In this document: in pieces, positions 44,515 through 52,884 of the stretch
How the letters are laid out: each line of letters starts with the position of its first letter
Position numbering within the stretch: position 1 is the stretch's first letter
From: Pseudomonas nitroreducens
Lineage (GTDB): Bacteria > Pseudomonadota > Gammaproteobacteria > Pseudomonadales > Pseudomonadaceae
Direction: 5' to 3'
Length of the DNA: 64,000 nucleotides
NCBI RefSeq assembly: GCF_024170165.1
Contig: NZ_JALJXP010000006.1
Coordinates: 62,001 to 126,000, forward strand
Made by a program: the position numbers and the translations under genes
The notes under the pieces: model-generated
Seen by the model: the letters and a program-made list of their open reading frames with translations, nothing else
Told to the model about the DNA's origin: nothing
Database searches by the model: none

Positions 44515-46788
44515 TCATGCGGGGTCGCGCGGCAACTGGGCCAGCAACTCGCTGGCCGGCTGCGGTGCGCCGTACCAGTAGCCCTGGCCGAAATCGCAGG
44601 CGTGGGTGAGGAGGAAGGCGGCCTGGTCGGGCCGCTCGATGCCCTCGGCGACCACCTGCAGGCCCATGCTCTGGCCCAGGGCGATTACCGCACAGGCGAT
44701 GGCCGCGTCATCGGATTCGTCCGGCAGGCCGGCGACGAAGCCCTGGTCGATCTTCAGTTTGTGCACCGGCATGCGCTTGAGGCGCATCAGCGAGGAGTAG
44801 CCGGTGCCGAAGTCGTCGATGGCCAGGTGCACGCCCAGCAGGCGCAGCTGGCAGAGCAGCTCCAGGGCCTGGTCGAAGTTTTCCATCACCGCACTTTCGG
44901 TGACCTCCAGCTCCAGGTGATGCGGCTCCAGGCCGCTCTGCTCCAGGGCCAGGGCGACGCGTTCTTCCAGGCCGCCGCGGCCGAACAGCCGGCTGGAGAC
45001 GTTGACCGCGATGAAGTCCAGGCCGGCTCCGGCATCCAGCCACCGGCGCATCTGCCGGCAGGCCTGATCCAGCACCCAGGCATCGATGGCGGTGATCAGA
45101 CCGCTTTCCTCCGCCACCGGGATGAACTCGCTGGGCGGGATCAGCCCCTGGCTCGGATGCTGCCAGCGCACCAGCGACTCGACACCGACCATGCGGCCGC
45201 TGGCCAGGTCATGCACCGGCTGGAAGTACAGGCGCAGCTCGTCGTGGTCCAGCGCGTGGCGCAGTGCCGATTCCACCTGCACGTGGGAGCGCGCGCGGGC
45301 CGTCAGCTCGGGGGTATAGAAGGCATACAGGTTGCGCCCGCTGGCCTTGGCCCGGAACAGCGCGGCGTCGGCGTGCTGCAGCAGGTGGTCGACGTTGCGC
45401 GCATCCTCGGGAAACAGGCTGACACCCAGGCTCACCGACATATAGATGATCTGCCCGTTGACCTCGAATGGCGCCTTCATCGCTTCCAGCAGACGCTGGG
45501 CGAGGCTGCTGGCGTGGTGCGGCTGCTGGCTTTCGAGGACCACGGCGAATTCGTCGCCGCCCAGGCGCGCCAGGCAGCAGCGTTCGTCCAGGCAGTTTGC
45601 CAGGCGCTCGGCCACTGCACGGATCAGCAGGTCGCCGATGGTGTGGCCGAGGCTGTCATTGATGTGCTTGAAATGGTCGAGGTCGATGCTCAGCAGCGCG
45701 CCAGCGCCCTGTTCGCGCTCGGCGCGGGCCAGGGCCTGCTCGATGCGCTCGCGCAGCAGCAGGCGGTTGGGCAGCCCGGTAAGCGGGTCGTGGTGGGCGA
45801 GGAAGTCCAGCTCGTGCTGCGAGCGCTTGAGGCTGCTGAGGTCGGAGAACACTGCGACGTAGTGGGTCAGTTCGCCTTCTTCATTGCGCACGGCACGGAT
45901 GTGCTGCCATTGCGGGTACACCTCGCCGCTCTTGCGGCGGTTCCAGATTTCGCCGCTCCACACGTCGTGATCGTGCAGGGCGGTCCACATCTGCCGGTAG
46001 AAGGCATCGTCCTGGCGGCCGGACTTGAGCAGCGACGGCTGGCCGCCGAGCACGTCTTCGGCGCTGTAGCCGGTGATGCGCGAGAACGACGGGTTGGTGT
46101 GCACGATCACGCCGCGCGCGTCGGTCACCAGCAGGCCTTCCTGGGTCGCCTCGAATACCGCGGCAGCCTGGCGCAGGTGGTCTTCGTTGTTGCGCTGGTG
46201 GGTGATATCGCGGTTGACGCCGGTCAGGCGCAGCGGGCGGCCGTCCTCCCCGCGGGTCAGGCGGCCGCTGCTGCGAACCCAGCGGTAGGTGTCGTCGCTG
46301 TGGCGGATGCGATAGACGCACTCCAGGCGCGAGTGCAGGCCCTGGAGGCAGTCCTGATGCAGGGCCAGGACGCGTGCGCGGTCTTCCGGGTGCAGGCGGT
46401 TTTCCCAGAGCAGCAGGTCGTCGCTCAGGCGCTCCAGCGGCAGGCCGATGAGGTTGGCGTAACCGGGGGAATAATGAATGCGCTGGGTTTCCAGGTCCCA
46501 GTCCCAGATGCCGTCCTCGACGATCGCGAAGGCGCGGCTCAGGCGCTGCTCGTTGTCGGCCAGCTCGGCGTAGGCGGCGTCCTGCTGGCGAAAATGCCGC
46601 CAGAGCACGAAGAACAGGACGAGGGAGGTGACCGCGAGGAATCCGTACTTCTTCAGCTCCAGTGCCCGCTCCAGCGCGGCAGGGTCGAGCAGGATATTTT
46701 GTAACCATTGGTCACCCAGCCAGACCCAGAGGGCGGCGGCGACCAGGTACAGGAGACTGATGCGCAGGGCGCTGAGGCGTGGATTCAT
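44515..46788 (-). CDS. Membrane PAS-PAS-GGDEF-EAL c-di-GMP enzyme (PA0285/PipA-like)
   Basis: 757 residues: two N-terminal TM helices (8-26, 48-66), two PAS domains (about 80-200 and 205-325), GGDEF (DPLTGLPNR at 334, intact GGDEF at 410-414) and EAL (about 505-750). The EAL signature reads ESL (537-539), while NVSSRLF, EVTESAVMENF, DDFGTGYSSL, KIDQGFV and VVAEGIE are present. P. aeruginosa PA0285, in the same place, is reported as the phosphodiesterase PipA. I used ATG 46788 (MNPRLSALRISLLYLV) because it gives a clean TM start. It is divergent from desA. Confidence 0.88.
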   Translation of the reverse strand: MNPRLSALRISLLYLVAAALWVWLGDQWLQNILLDPAALERALELKKYGFLAVTSLVLFFVLWRHFRQQDAAYAELADNEQRLSRAFAIVEDGIWDWDLETQRIHYSPGYANLIGLPLERLSDDLLLWENRLHPEDRARVLALHQDCLQGLHSRLECVYRIRHSDDTYRWVRSSGRLTRGEDGRPLRLTGVNRDITHQRNNEDHLRQAAAVFEATQEGLLVTDARGVIVHTNPSFSRITGYSAEDVLGGQPSLLKSGRQDDAFYRQMWTALHDHDVWSGEIWNRRKSGEVYPQWQHIRAVRNEEGELTHYVAVFSDLSSLKRSQHELDFLAHHDPLTGLPNRLLLRERIEQALARAEREQGAGALLSIDLDHFKHINDSLGHTIGDLLIRAVAERLANCLDERCCLARLGGDEFAVVLESQQPHHASSLAQRLLEAMKAPFEVNGQIIYMSVSLGVSLFPEDARNVDHLLQHADAALFRAKASGRNLYAFYTPELTARARSHVQVESALRHALDHDELRLYFQPVHDLASGRMVGVESLVRWQHPSQGLIPPSEFIPVAEESGLITAIDAWVLDQACRQMRRWLDAGAGLDFIAVNVSSRLFGRGGLEERVALALEQSGLEPHHLELEVTESAVMENFDQALELLCQLRLLGVHLAIDDFGTGYSSLMRLKRMPVHKLKIDQGFVAGLPDESDDAAIACAVIALGQSMGLQVVAEGIERPDQAAFLLTHACDFGQGYWYGAPQPASELLAQLPRDPA

Positions 46789-46829
46789 GCGGTAGTGGGT
46801 TGGATTTATTGGCTGTGCAGTATAAATGA

Positions 46830-46843
46830 TGGCCACGTGGCCA
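46830..46843. promoter_or_regulatory. Palindrome in the desA divergent promoter
   Basis: TGGCCACGTGGCCA is a perfect 14-bp palindrome in the 178-bp region between the GGDEF-EAL gene and desA. It is placed as an operator, for an unidentified factor. Confidence 0.45.
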
Positions 46844-46966
46844 CATTCGTATCTAAAAGACCGGATGGTAATCCGGACCTGCTTGGTGATAATGCGGCTG
46901 TCTTTTCCCGGTACGGCACGCCCAGCAGGGCTTGGCCATACCCCCTTCCGAGGTACAGTATCGCCT

Positions 46967-48148
46967 ATGTGGTACAACGGTTTCCTTGACCTGTCGCCGT
47001 GGCAACTGGTGGCAGTCACCCTGGTCCTGACCCATATCACCATCGTCGGTGTCACGGTCTACCTGCATCGCTACTCCGCGCACCGGGCACTCGAACTGCA
47101 TCCGGCGCTGAAGCATTTCTTCCGCTTCTGGCTGTGGCTGACCACGGCCATGAACACCCGCGAATGGACCGCCATCCACCGCAAGCACCACGCCAAGTGC
47201 GAAACCGCCGAAGACCCGCACAGCCCGGTGTACAAAGGCCTGGGCACCGTGCTGCGCACCGGCGCCGAGCTGTATCGCAAGGAGGCGGAGAACGCCGACA
47301 CCCTGCGAATCTACGGCAAGAACTGCCCGGAAGACTGGATCGAGCGCAACGTCTATTCGCGCTTCCCCATCGGCGGCGTGGTGCTGATGGCGATCATCGA
47401 CCTCGCCCTGTTCGGCGTGCTCGGCATGACCGTGTGGGCCGTGCAGATGATGTGGATCCCCGTGTGGGCCGCCGGCGTCATCAACGGCCTGGGGCATGCC
47501 GTCGGCTACCGCAACTTCGAGTGCCGCGATGCCGCCACCAATCTGGTGCCCTGGGGCATCCTGATTGGCGGTGAGGAACTGCACAACAACCACCACACCT
47601 ACCCGAACTCGGCGAAGCTGTCGGTGAAGAAGTGGGAGTTCGACCTGGGCTGGGCCTGGATTCAGGTGTTCAGCTTCCTGCGCCTGGCCAAGGTCGCCCG
47701 CGTGGCGCCGATTGCCCACCGTGTGGAAGGCAAGGGCAACTTGGACATGGACACCGCCATGGCCATCCTCAACAACCGTTTCCAGATTATGGCGCAGTAC
47801 CGCAAGCTGGTGATCGGCCCCCTGGTGAAGCAGGAGCTGGCCAAGGCCGACGAGTCGGTGCGCCATCTGTTCCGTCGCGCCAAGCGCCTGCTGTCGCGTG
47901 AGACCAGCCTGCTGGAGGATCGCCACCATGCGCGCATCCAGGATCTGCTCGCGCAGAGCCAGTCCCTGCAGGTGATCTACGAGAAGCGTCTGGCCCTGCA
48001 GCAGATCTGGGTGAAAACCAGTGCCAACGGCCACGACATGCTCGCCGCGATCAAGCAGTGGGTGCACGAGGCGGAAGCCAGCGGCATCCAGTCCCTGCGC
48101 GAGTTCGCCGAGCAGCTGAAGACCTACTCCCTGCGCCCTGCCGTCTGA
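46967..48148 (+). CDS. desA: Acyl-lipid fatty acid desaturase DesA
   Basis: A 393-residue membrane di-iron desaturase with the three His boxes HRYSAH (about 30), HRKHH (about 67) and HNNHH (about 206). TM segments surround them, and there is a long helical C-terminal tail (about 260-393). P. aeruginosa DesA introduces a delta-9 double bond into acyl chains of membrane phospholipids, controlling fluidity. The ATG at 46967 (MWYNGFLDLSPWQLV) is chosen. A terminator follows. Confidence 0.92.
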   Translation: MWYNGFLDLSPWQLVAVTLVLTHITIVGVTVYLHRYSAHRALELHPALKHFFRFWLWLTTAMNTREWTAIHRKHHAKCETAEDPHSPVYKGLGTVLRTGAELYRKEAENADTLRIYGKNCPEDWIERNVYSRFPIGGVVLMAIIDLALFGVLGMTVWAVQMMWIPVWAAGVINGLGHAVGYRNFECRDAATNLVPWGILIGGEELHNNHHTYPNSAKLSVKKWEFDLGWAWIQVFSFLRLAKVARVAPIAHRVEGKGNLDMDTAMAILNNRFQIMAQYRKLVIGPLVKQELAKADESVRHLFRRAKRLLSRETSLLEDRHHARIQDLLAQSQSLQVIYEKRLALQQIWVKTSANGHDMLAAIKQWVHEAEASGIQSLREFAEQLKTYSLRPAV

Positions 48149-48187
48149 TTGACGGAATCGTCCTAGGACGTTGAGAGATGCGTCTCA

Positions 48188-48215
48188 GAAAAGCCCGCCG
48201 TTCGGCGGGCTTTTC
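48188..48215 (+). terminator. Terminator after desA
   Basis: GAAAAGCCCGCCG-TT-CGGCGGGCTTTTC is a perfect 13-bp stem with the T run in its descending arm. Confidence 0.88.
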
Positions 48216-48285
48216 GTTTATTTTGCAGCAGCCTGGCGTAGTTTGCGGTCATAGCCCCGGTCAATGAGCGGGAGGAAACCGATAC

Positions 48286-49257
48286 ATGGATGAACAGAAC
48301 AAAATGCCGATGGATCAGGAAGAGGCCCTGTTGGCGCTGCTGCACAGCCGCGCCGAAGTGACTCGCCTGAAGGAGCGCGAACAACTCTTCAGCGCGCTGC
48401 TGGCCAGCGTCAACTCGGTGCTCTGGGCCTTCGACTGGCAGGCCCAGCGCATGGTCTATGTCAGCCCGGCGTACGAGCGCATCTTCGGGCGCTCCGCCGC
48501 ACTGCTGCTGGCGGACTACAACGAGTGGCGCAACTGCATCTATCCCGATGACCTGGACTACGCCCAGAGCACCCTGCAGGAGGTGCTGGAACGCGGCGCC
48601 ATCGAGCAGCGCGAATACCGCATTCTGCGCGCCGACGGCGAGGTGCGCTGGCTCAGCGACAAATGCTTCGTCAGCCAGCACAGCGACGCCGGCCTGCCGC
48701 TGATGATCGTCGGCATCGCCGAGGACATCACCGACAAGAAGCACCTGGAAACCGAGCTGCACCGCCTGGCCACCACCGACGTGCTGACCCAGAGCAGCAA
48801 CCGTCGCTACTTCTTCGACAGCGCCGAACAGGCCTTCCGCGACTGCAAGGCGACCTCCACGCCGCTGGCGTTCCTGCTGCTGGACGTGGACGACTTCAAG
48901 AAGATCAACGACGTCTATGGCCACCAGGTCGGTGACGTGGTCCTGCAGCGCATCGCCCAGAGCGGGGCCGGTGCGCTGCGTCGCGGTGACCTGTTCGGCC
49001 GTATTGGCGGCGAGGAGTTCGCCGTGCTGCTGCCCGGTTGCGACGAGAACATGGCGCGGCAGATCGGCGAGCGTCTGCAGCGGGAAGTGCAGCGTCTGCG
49101 CTTCAACGAGGCCGAGCATTTCTTCAGCGTCACCATCAGCCAGGGGCTGACTCTGCTACAGCCTGATGACCAGAATCTTTCCGCGCTCTACAGCCGTTCC
49201 GATGCGGCGCTGTATCAGGCGAAACGCACCGGCAAGGATCGCATTGTTCAGGGATGA
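48286..49257 (+). CDS. PAS-GGDEF diguanylate cyclase (PA0290-like)
   Basis: A 323-residue cytosolic protein. An N-terminal coiled segment precedes a PAS_3-type domain (about 35-150; VLWAFDWQAQRMVYVSPAYERIFGRS). A GGDEF domain (about 155-323) has LLDVDDFKKINDVYGHQVGD and the active variant signature GGEEF. No I-site RxxD is seen just before GGEEF, where the sequence is GALRRGDLFGRIGGEEF, although RRGD at that position could serve. It synthesises c-di-GMP and lies directly upstream of the polysaccharide locus leader. Confidence 0.88.
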   Translation: MDEQNKMPMDQEEALLALLHSRAEVTRLKEREQLFSALLASVNSVLWAFDWQAQRMVYVSPAYERIFGRSAALLLADYNEWRNCIYPDDLDYAQSTLQEVLERGAIEQREYRILRADGEVRWLSDKCFVSQHSDAGLPLMIVGIAEDITDKKHLETELHRLATTDVLTQSSNRRYFFDSAEQAFRDCKATSTPLAFLLLDVDDFKKINDVYGHQVGDVVLQRIAQSGAGALRRGDLFGRIGGEEFAVLLPGCDENMARQIGERLQREVQRLRFNEAEHFFSVTISQGLTLLQPDDQNLSALYSRSDAALYQAKRTGKDRIVQG

Positions 49258-49423
49258 AACACTCCAGCCTGTCCGCGGCGGAAACATTACTACTTTCTGA
49301 TTAATCCCTTTCTCGCAGATTCGGGGCTGTATGTTTCTGCTGTCAAAATGCCTGTGTCGGCTTTATGGCGCTTTAAAAATCAATGACTTATTAAGTGTGA
49401 TTTGCCTTCTGTCGGAATCCCGG

Positions 49424-49472
49424 CGTAGGAATGCTTCCTACGTTGACATGCCTTCATCCCCCCCACTATTAC
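49424..49472 (+). promoter_or_regulatory. Palindrome plus sigma-70-like promoter of the exopolysaccharide operon
   Basis: CGTAGGAA-TGC-TTCCTACG is a perfect 19-bp dyad (49424-49442). It directly abuts TTGACA (49443-49448), a perfect -35; after 18 bp comes TATTAC (49467-49472) as -10. A site touching the -35 suggests an activator, or a repressor that blocks polymerase. The predicted transcript starts near 49480, about 820 nt before the first gene. Confidence 0.55.
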
Positions 49473-49609
49473 TATCCACATAGCAATATCGTGTGGTGTC
49501 CGGATGAGACACCTCAGGGAGCAGTCGCACGAGCAGTAAGGTCATGGAAGATTCTGCCACCTCTTCTTCCTGTCATTTTCCTATCGCTGCCTGACAACTT
49601 TCGCCAGCC

Positions 49610-49650
49610 TCTCGCTGCGGAAGCGCGATAGATTTTTGCTTTTTGTTTTT
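49610..49650 (+). terminator. Weak intrinsic-terminator-like structure in the leader
   Basis: A short stem around TCGCT-GCGGA-AGCG is followed by a broken T tract (TTTTTGCTTTTTGTTTTT, 49633-49650). It lies 25 bp before the first ops element, so it may be a pause or early terminator. The stem is weak. Confidence 0.3.
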
Positions 49651-49675
49651 CCAGATTTTCGGAACTTGGCCGAGG

Positions 49676-49686
49676 GGCGGTAGCTT
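49676..49686 (+). promoter_or_regulatory. ops element 1 (RfaH-type recruitment site)
   Basis: GGCGGTAGCTT matches the enterobacterial ops consensus GGCGGTAGYNT at all defined positions, within a GAGGGGCGGTAG context like the JUMPstart element. ops causes RNA polymerase to pause and loads RfaH. An RfaH-family gene lies in the same cluster at 58355. Confidence 0.7.
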
Positions 49687-49762
49687 TGCCCAGCGAATAG
49701 TAACGGCCACTCCAGGGACGAACAGTTGATTGTCGTTAATCGAATCGGGTCATTCGAACTCG

Positions 49763-49773
49763 GGCGGTAGCCT
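49763..49773 (+). promoter_or_regulatory. ops element 2
   Basis: GGCGGTAGCCT is a second exact match to GGCGGTAGYNT, 87 bp after the first and on the same strand. Two tandem matches in the leader of one polysaccharide operon are unlikely by chance. Confidence 0.7.
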
Positions 49774-50300
49774 TGTCTTCGGATTTTCAATTTGGCCCGG
49801 CGTAGAGCACCTCCTGGACTGGAGTGAGTGACGATGGCCGCTGAAACAATGGAAAGCGACGGCACTTATCGCGTCGTTGAAACAAGCAAAAAGAGCGACG
49901 CTTCCCGGGCGGGAAGTGTTTCGTCGGTGAAACTGCGGGAGTTTGACGCCATTCCCCGAGGCGTTAATAAAAAGTTCAGTCGAGCTGCTTTCGTTAGTTC
50001 GAAATTTTGTTATGTCCGTTCTTCAGGGTGTAACAAGAATGAACTTGCACCTGAAATACAGCCGTGCCAGACAGCCCTCGTTTCATTCTTGAAACAGCAA
50101 CTTCGACTGCATGCCGAAGTTCTTCTGCCGGCGTTCGCCGTCCATTCCGAACTGACTCCCGCGACCTTCCCGAGGAAGGCCCGAGCGACGGCGGCTGCGC
50201 CGCGAGTGACGGAATTCCGGCGCGAACGCCGCCACCCTGCCGGCCGACAGCGCCGGCCTCACGAGAGCCGCGCGCTCCGCCGCGCAGGGAGTCAAGGCTG

Positions 50301-51722
50301 ATGGCCGAGCAATCGCTTCGTTCCAACTATGCCTGTGTGGTCGGCGGCGCCGGCCCGGCAGGCATGGGCTTCCTGTTCAACGCCTACAAGACCGGCGCGC
50401 TGGCGAGTCTCGCCCGCGATGGCCTGCTCGTTGTGGATGCTGCCTTGGCGGTTGGCCGTGGCCGGTTGGGGGATTACCACATCACCGCCAACTCGGTGGG
50501 CGATGTGTTCCTCGACTGCCTGCGCGATCCGGCGTTGTTGCCGATCTTTGCGCCGCTGGCGCATTCCCAGGCGTTCCGCGCCCTGCAGAACGATCCCCAT
50601 GGCGCGCCGCTGCTCACCCAGGTGGGCGAGCTGCTGGCGCATGCCTCGACGTTGTTCATGCGCTATGTCACCGAGCACCTGGGTGTCGAAGTGGCACTGG
50701 GTACACGCATCGAAAAGATCACCGCACTGGACGACGGCAGCTTCCAGCTGGCGCTGCGCAGTGGCTCCCACACCCTGCAGATCGACGCAGGCGCGCTGGT
50801 GATGAACCTGGGCGGCCGGCAGAACCGCGAGTACCTGAACTGGAGCCTGGCCGAGCAGGACCTGCACCTCTCCCATGGCGGTCCCACGGTGTACTCCTCC
50901 GACGCGCTGCTGAGCCTGAACGCCGCCGAGCTGGTGGAGCTGTTCGGCGACCGGGTGTCCCCGGGGACCCGCTTCACCGTGGTCGGTGGTTCCCACAGCG
51001 CCTTCTCGATCCTCGACAACCTTGCCTGTGCCCTGGACTGCCTGGGCCTGGAACAGATCACCCTGTTGCACCGCGCGCCGATCCGGCTGTTCTTCGAGAG
51101 CGTCGATGAGGCTCGCGCAGCCGGCTACGGGGTGGACGAGGGCATGGACGTCTGCCCGGTGTCCGGTCGGGTCAACCGCTCCGGTGGCCTGCGCTACCGC
51201 GCCCACCAGGTCGGCACCGACGTGCTCTCCCGCGGTGTGGTCAGCGGCACCCGGGTGAAGGTGGAGCTGCTGTGCCTGGAAGATCGCTCACCCGCCGTGC
51301 GCGAGCGGCTGGAACAGTGCTGCAGCGACGACGGTGTGTTCGTCCAGGCCATCGGCTACCAGCCGTGCCTGCCGGCCTTGCGCCGCGCCAACGGCGAGCC
51401 CCTGCAGGTGCGCGAGAGCAAGGGTGGGCTGGACTCCGACGCCGCCGGCTGCCTGCGCGACCACACCGGCCGGCCGATTCCCGGCCTCTACAGCTTCGGC
51501 CTGGGGTCTGGCCTGGCGGCCAACCCGATGCTGGGCAGCGAGCGCTCCTTCGACAGCCGCATCTACGGCGTCTGGCAGTTCCACAACGACGCCAGCGGCC
51601 GGGTCATCGAGGCCCTGCAGGAGCACCTGGCCAGCCGCGCAACGCAGGCCGAGCAAGCTTCTCAAGACCACCGCCACACCGGCATCGACGACGCGCCCTT
51701 CGCGCTGTCGGCACTGGGTTGA
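50301..51722 (+). CDS. FAD/NAD(P)-dependent oxidoreductase (flavin monooxygenase-like) of the polysaccharide cluster
   Basis: 473 residues. The FAD-binding dinucleotide motif VVGGAGPAGMG is at 13-23. An NAD(P)-binding motif VVGGSHSAFSIL is near 228, like the GGSxSA of lysine/ornithine N-monooxygenases and related two-dinucleotide-fold enzymes. VQAIGYQPCLP near 350 and a C-terminal GLYSFGLGSGL resemble the FAD-capping segment. There is no signal peptide. It is the first gene after the ops leader and 57 bp before the aminotransferase, so it may modify a nucleotide sugar or its amine. The start is ATG 50301, with GGGAG 11 bp upstream. The substrate is unknown. Confidence 0.75.
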   Translation: MAEQSLRSNYACVVGGAGPAGMGFLFNAYKTGALASLARDGLLVVDAALAVGRGRLGDYHITANSVGDVFLDCLRDPALLPIFAPLAHSQAFRALQNDPHGAPLLTQVGELLAHASTLFMRYVTEHLGVEVALGTRIEKITALDDGSFQLALRSGSHTLQIDAGALVMNLGGRQNREYLNWSLAEQDLHLSHGGPTVYSSDALLSLNAAELVELFGDRVSPGTRFTVVGGSHSAFSILDNLACALDCLGLEQITLLHRAPIRLFFESVDEARAAGYGVDEGMDVCPVSGRVNRSGGLRYRAHQVGTDVLSRGVVSGTRVKVELLCLEDRSPAVRERLEQCCSDDGVFVQAIGYQPCLPALRRANGEPLQVRESKGGLDSDAAGCLRDHTGRPIPGLYSFGLGSGLAANPMLGSERSFDSRIYGVWQFHNDASGRVIEALQEHLASRATQAEQASQDHRHTGIDDAPFALSALG

Positions 51723-51779
51723 GCGGCGCGCGCCGGCTCGACAGCTAACGGACTTTCCATCCAACTGAGGGATGCGACC

Positions 51780-52874
51780 GTGATCAATGTGACCAAGACC
51801 TACCTGGGCAACCTGGACAAGTTCAAGGCCTATGTGGAACAGATCTATGCCTCCGGCTGGATCACCAACCACGGCCCCTTCGTCACGGAACTGGAAGAAC
51901 GCCTGCAGGACTACTTCGGCGTTCGCCATGTGATCCTGACCAACAACGGCACCATCGCCCTGCAAGTGGCCTACCGGGCCCTGGGCGTGACCGGCAGTGC
52001 CGTGACCACCCCCTTCAGCTTCGTTGCCACCAGCAGCACGCTGCAGTGGGAGAGCATCCGCCCGCGCTTCGCCGACATCGACCCGCGGACCTGGAACCTC
52101 GACCCTGCGCGCATCGAAGCCAGCCTTGCGCCGGATACCACCGCCATCGTCGCCACCCACGTGTTCGGTAATCCCTGTGCGGTGGAGGAGATTCAGGCGG
52201 TGGCCCAGCGCAACCAGTTGAAAGTGATCTACGACGGCGCCCATGCCTTCGGTTCGCGCTACCGCGACCGTTCGGTGCTGGCCTGGGGTGACGCCACCAC
52301 CCTCAGTTTCCACGCCACCAAGCTGTTCCACACCATCGAGGGCGGCGCCATCGTCACCTCCGATGACGAGCTGGCGAAGCAGATCCGCCTGATGTGCAAC
52401 TTCGGCATCGCCGGCGTCGACCAGATCGTCGGTCTGGGGATCAACGCCAAGCTCAACGAGTTCTCCGCCGCCATGGGCCTGTGCGTGCTCGACGAGATCG
52501 ACAGCATCCTCGCCCAGCGCGAGGAGATCGCCGCCCGCTACACCGCAGCGCTCAGTGGCTATTACGACCTGCAGGCCAGCGAGAGCTACGCGCGGCTGAA
52601 CAACAGCTACTACCCCATCGGCCTGCGCGACGAAGCCCAGGTGCTGCGCGTGCGCAGCGCGCTGAACGAGATCGGGGTCAACCCGCGGCGCTACTTCTAC
52701 CCGTCGCTGGATACCCTCGATTACCTCGCCCCGCAGGTGCCGCAAGTGCTGTCCCGCGAGCTGAGCCAGCGCATCCTCTGCCTGCCGCTGTACCCGGGCC
52801 TGCCGCAGGAGATCCAGCGCGCGGTGATCGAAGTGCTGCTGCTGGAAAGCGGCCGCGTCGCCGTCGCGGTGTAA
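51780..52874 (+). CDS. DegT/DnrJ/EryC1/StrS-family sugar aminotransferase
   Basis: A 364-residue fold-type I PLP enzyme. NNGTIALQVAYRALG (about 55-70), TTPFSFVATSSTLQW, the PLP-contacting YDGAHAFGSRY (about 151-161), the Schiff-base Lys181 in SFHATKLFHTIEGGAIVT, and NAKLNEFSAAMGLCVLDEID are present. The family transaminates 4-keto or 3-keto nucleotide sugars (for example to dTDP-4-amino-4,6-dideoxyglucose). It starts with GTG 51780 behind GAGGGA. No dehydratase gene is seen in the window, so the keto-sugar must come from elsewhere. Confidence 0.92.
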   Translation: MINVTKTYLGNLDKFKAYVEQIYASGWITNHGPFVTELEERLQDYFGVRHVILTNNGTIALQVAYRALGVTGSAVTTPFSFVATSSTLQWESIRPRFADIDPRTWNLDPARIEASLAPDTTAIVATHVFGNPCAVEEIQAVAQRNQLKVIYDGAHAFGSRYRDRSVLAWGDATTLSFHATKLFHTIEGGAIVTSDDELAKQIRLMCNFGIAGVDQIVGLGINAKLNEFSAAMGLCVLDEIDSILAQREEIAARYTAALSGYYDLQASESYARLNNSYYPIGLRDEAQVLRVRSALNEIGVNPRRYFYPSLDTLDYLAPQVPQVLSRELSQRILCLPLYPGLPQEIQRAVIEVLLLESGRVAVAV

Positions 52875-52884
52875 GGGGACGATC

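Larger units (their letters stand above)
49258..50300 (+). promoter_or_regulatory. Long AT-richer leader/intergenic region of the exopolysaccharide operon
   Basis: 1043 bp without a convincing gene. It holds, in order: an AT-rich stretch (49340-49410), the palindrome and promoter at 49424-49472, a T-rich possible terminator (49610-49650), two ops elements (49676, 49763), and a GC-rich part with short hairpins such as CCTTCC-CGA-GGAAGG near 50166. An open frame from ATG 49834 (about 155 codons) ends in TGATG over the next start, but its codon use and Arg-rich end argue against a protein. Confidence 0.6.
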
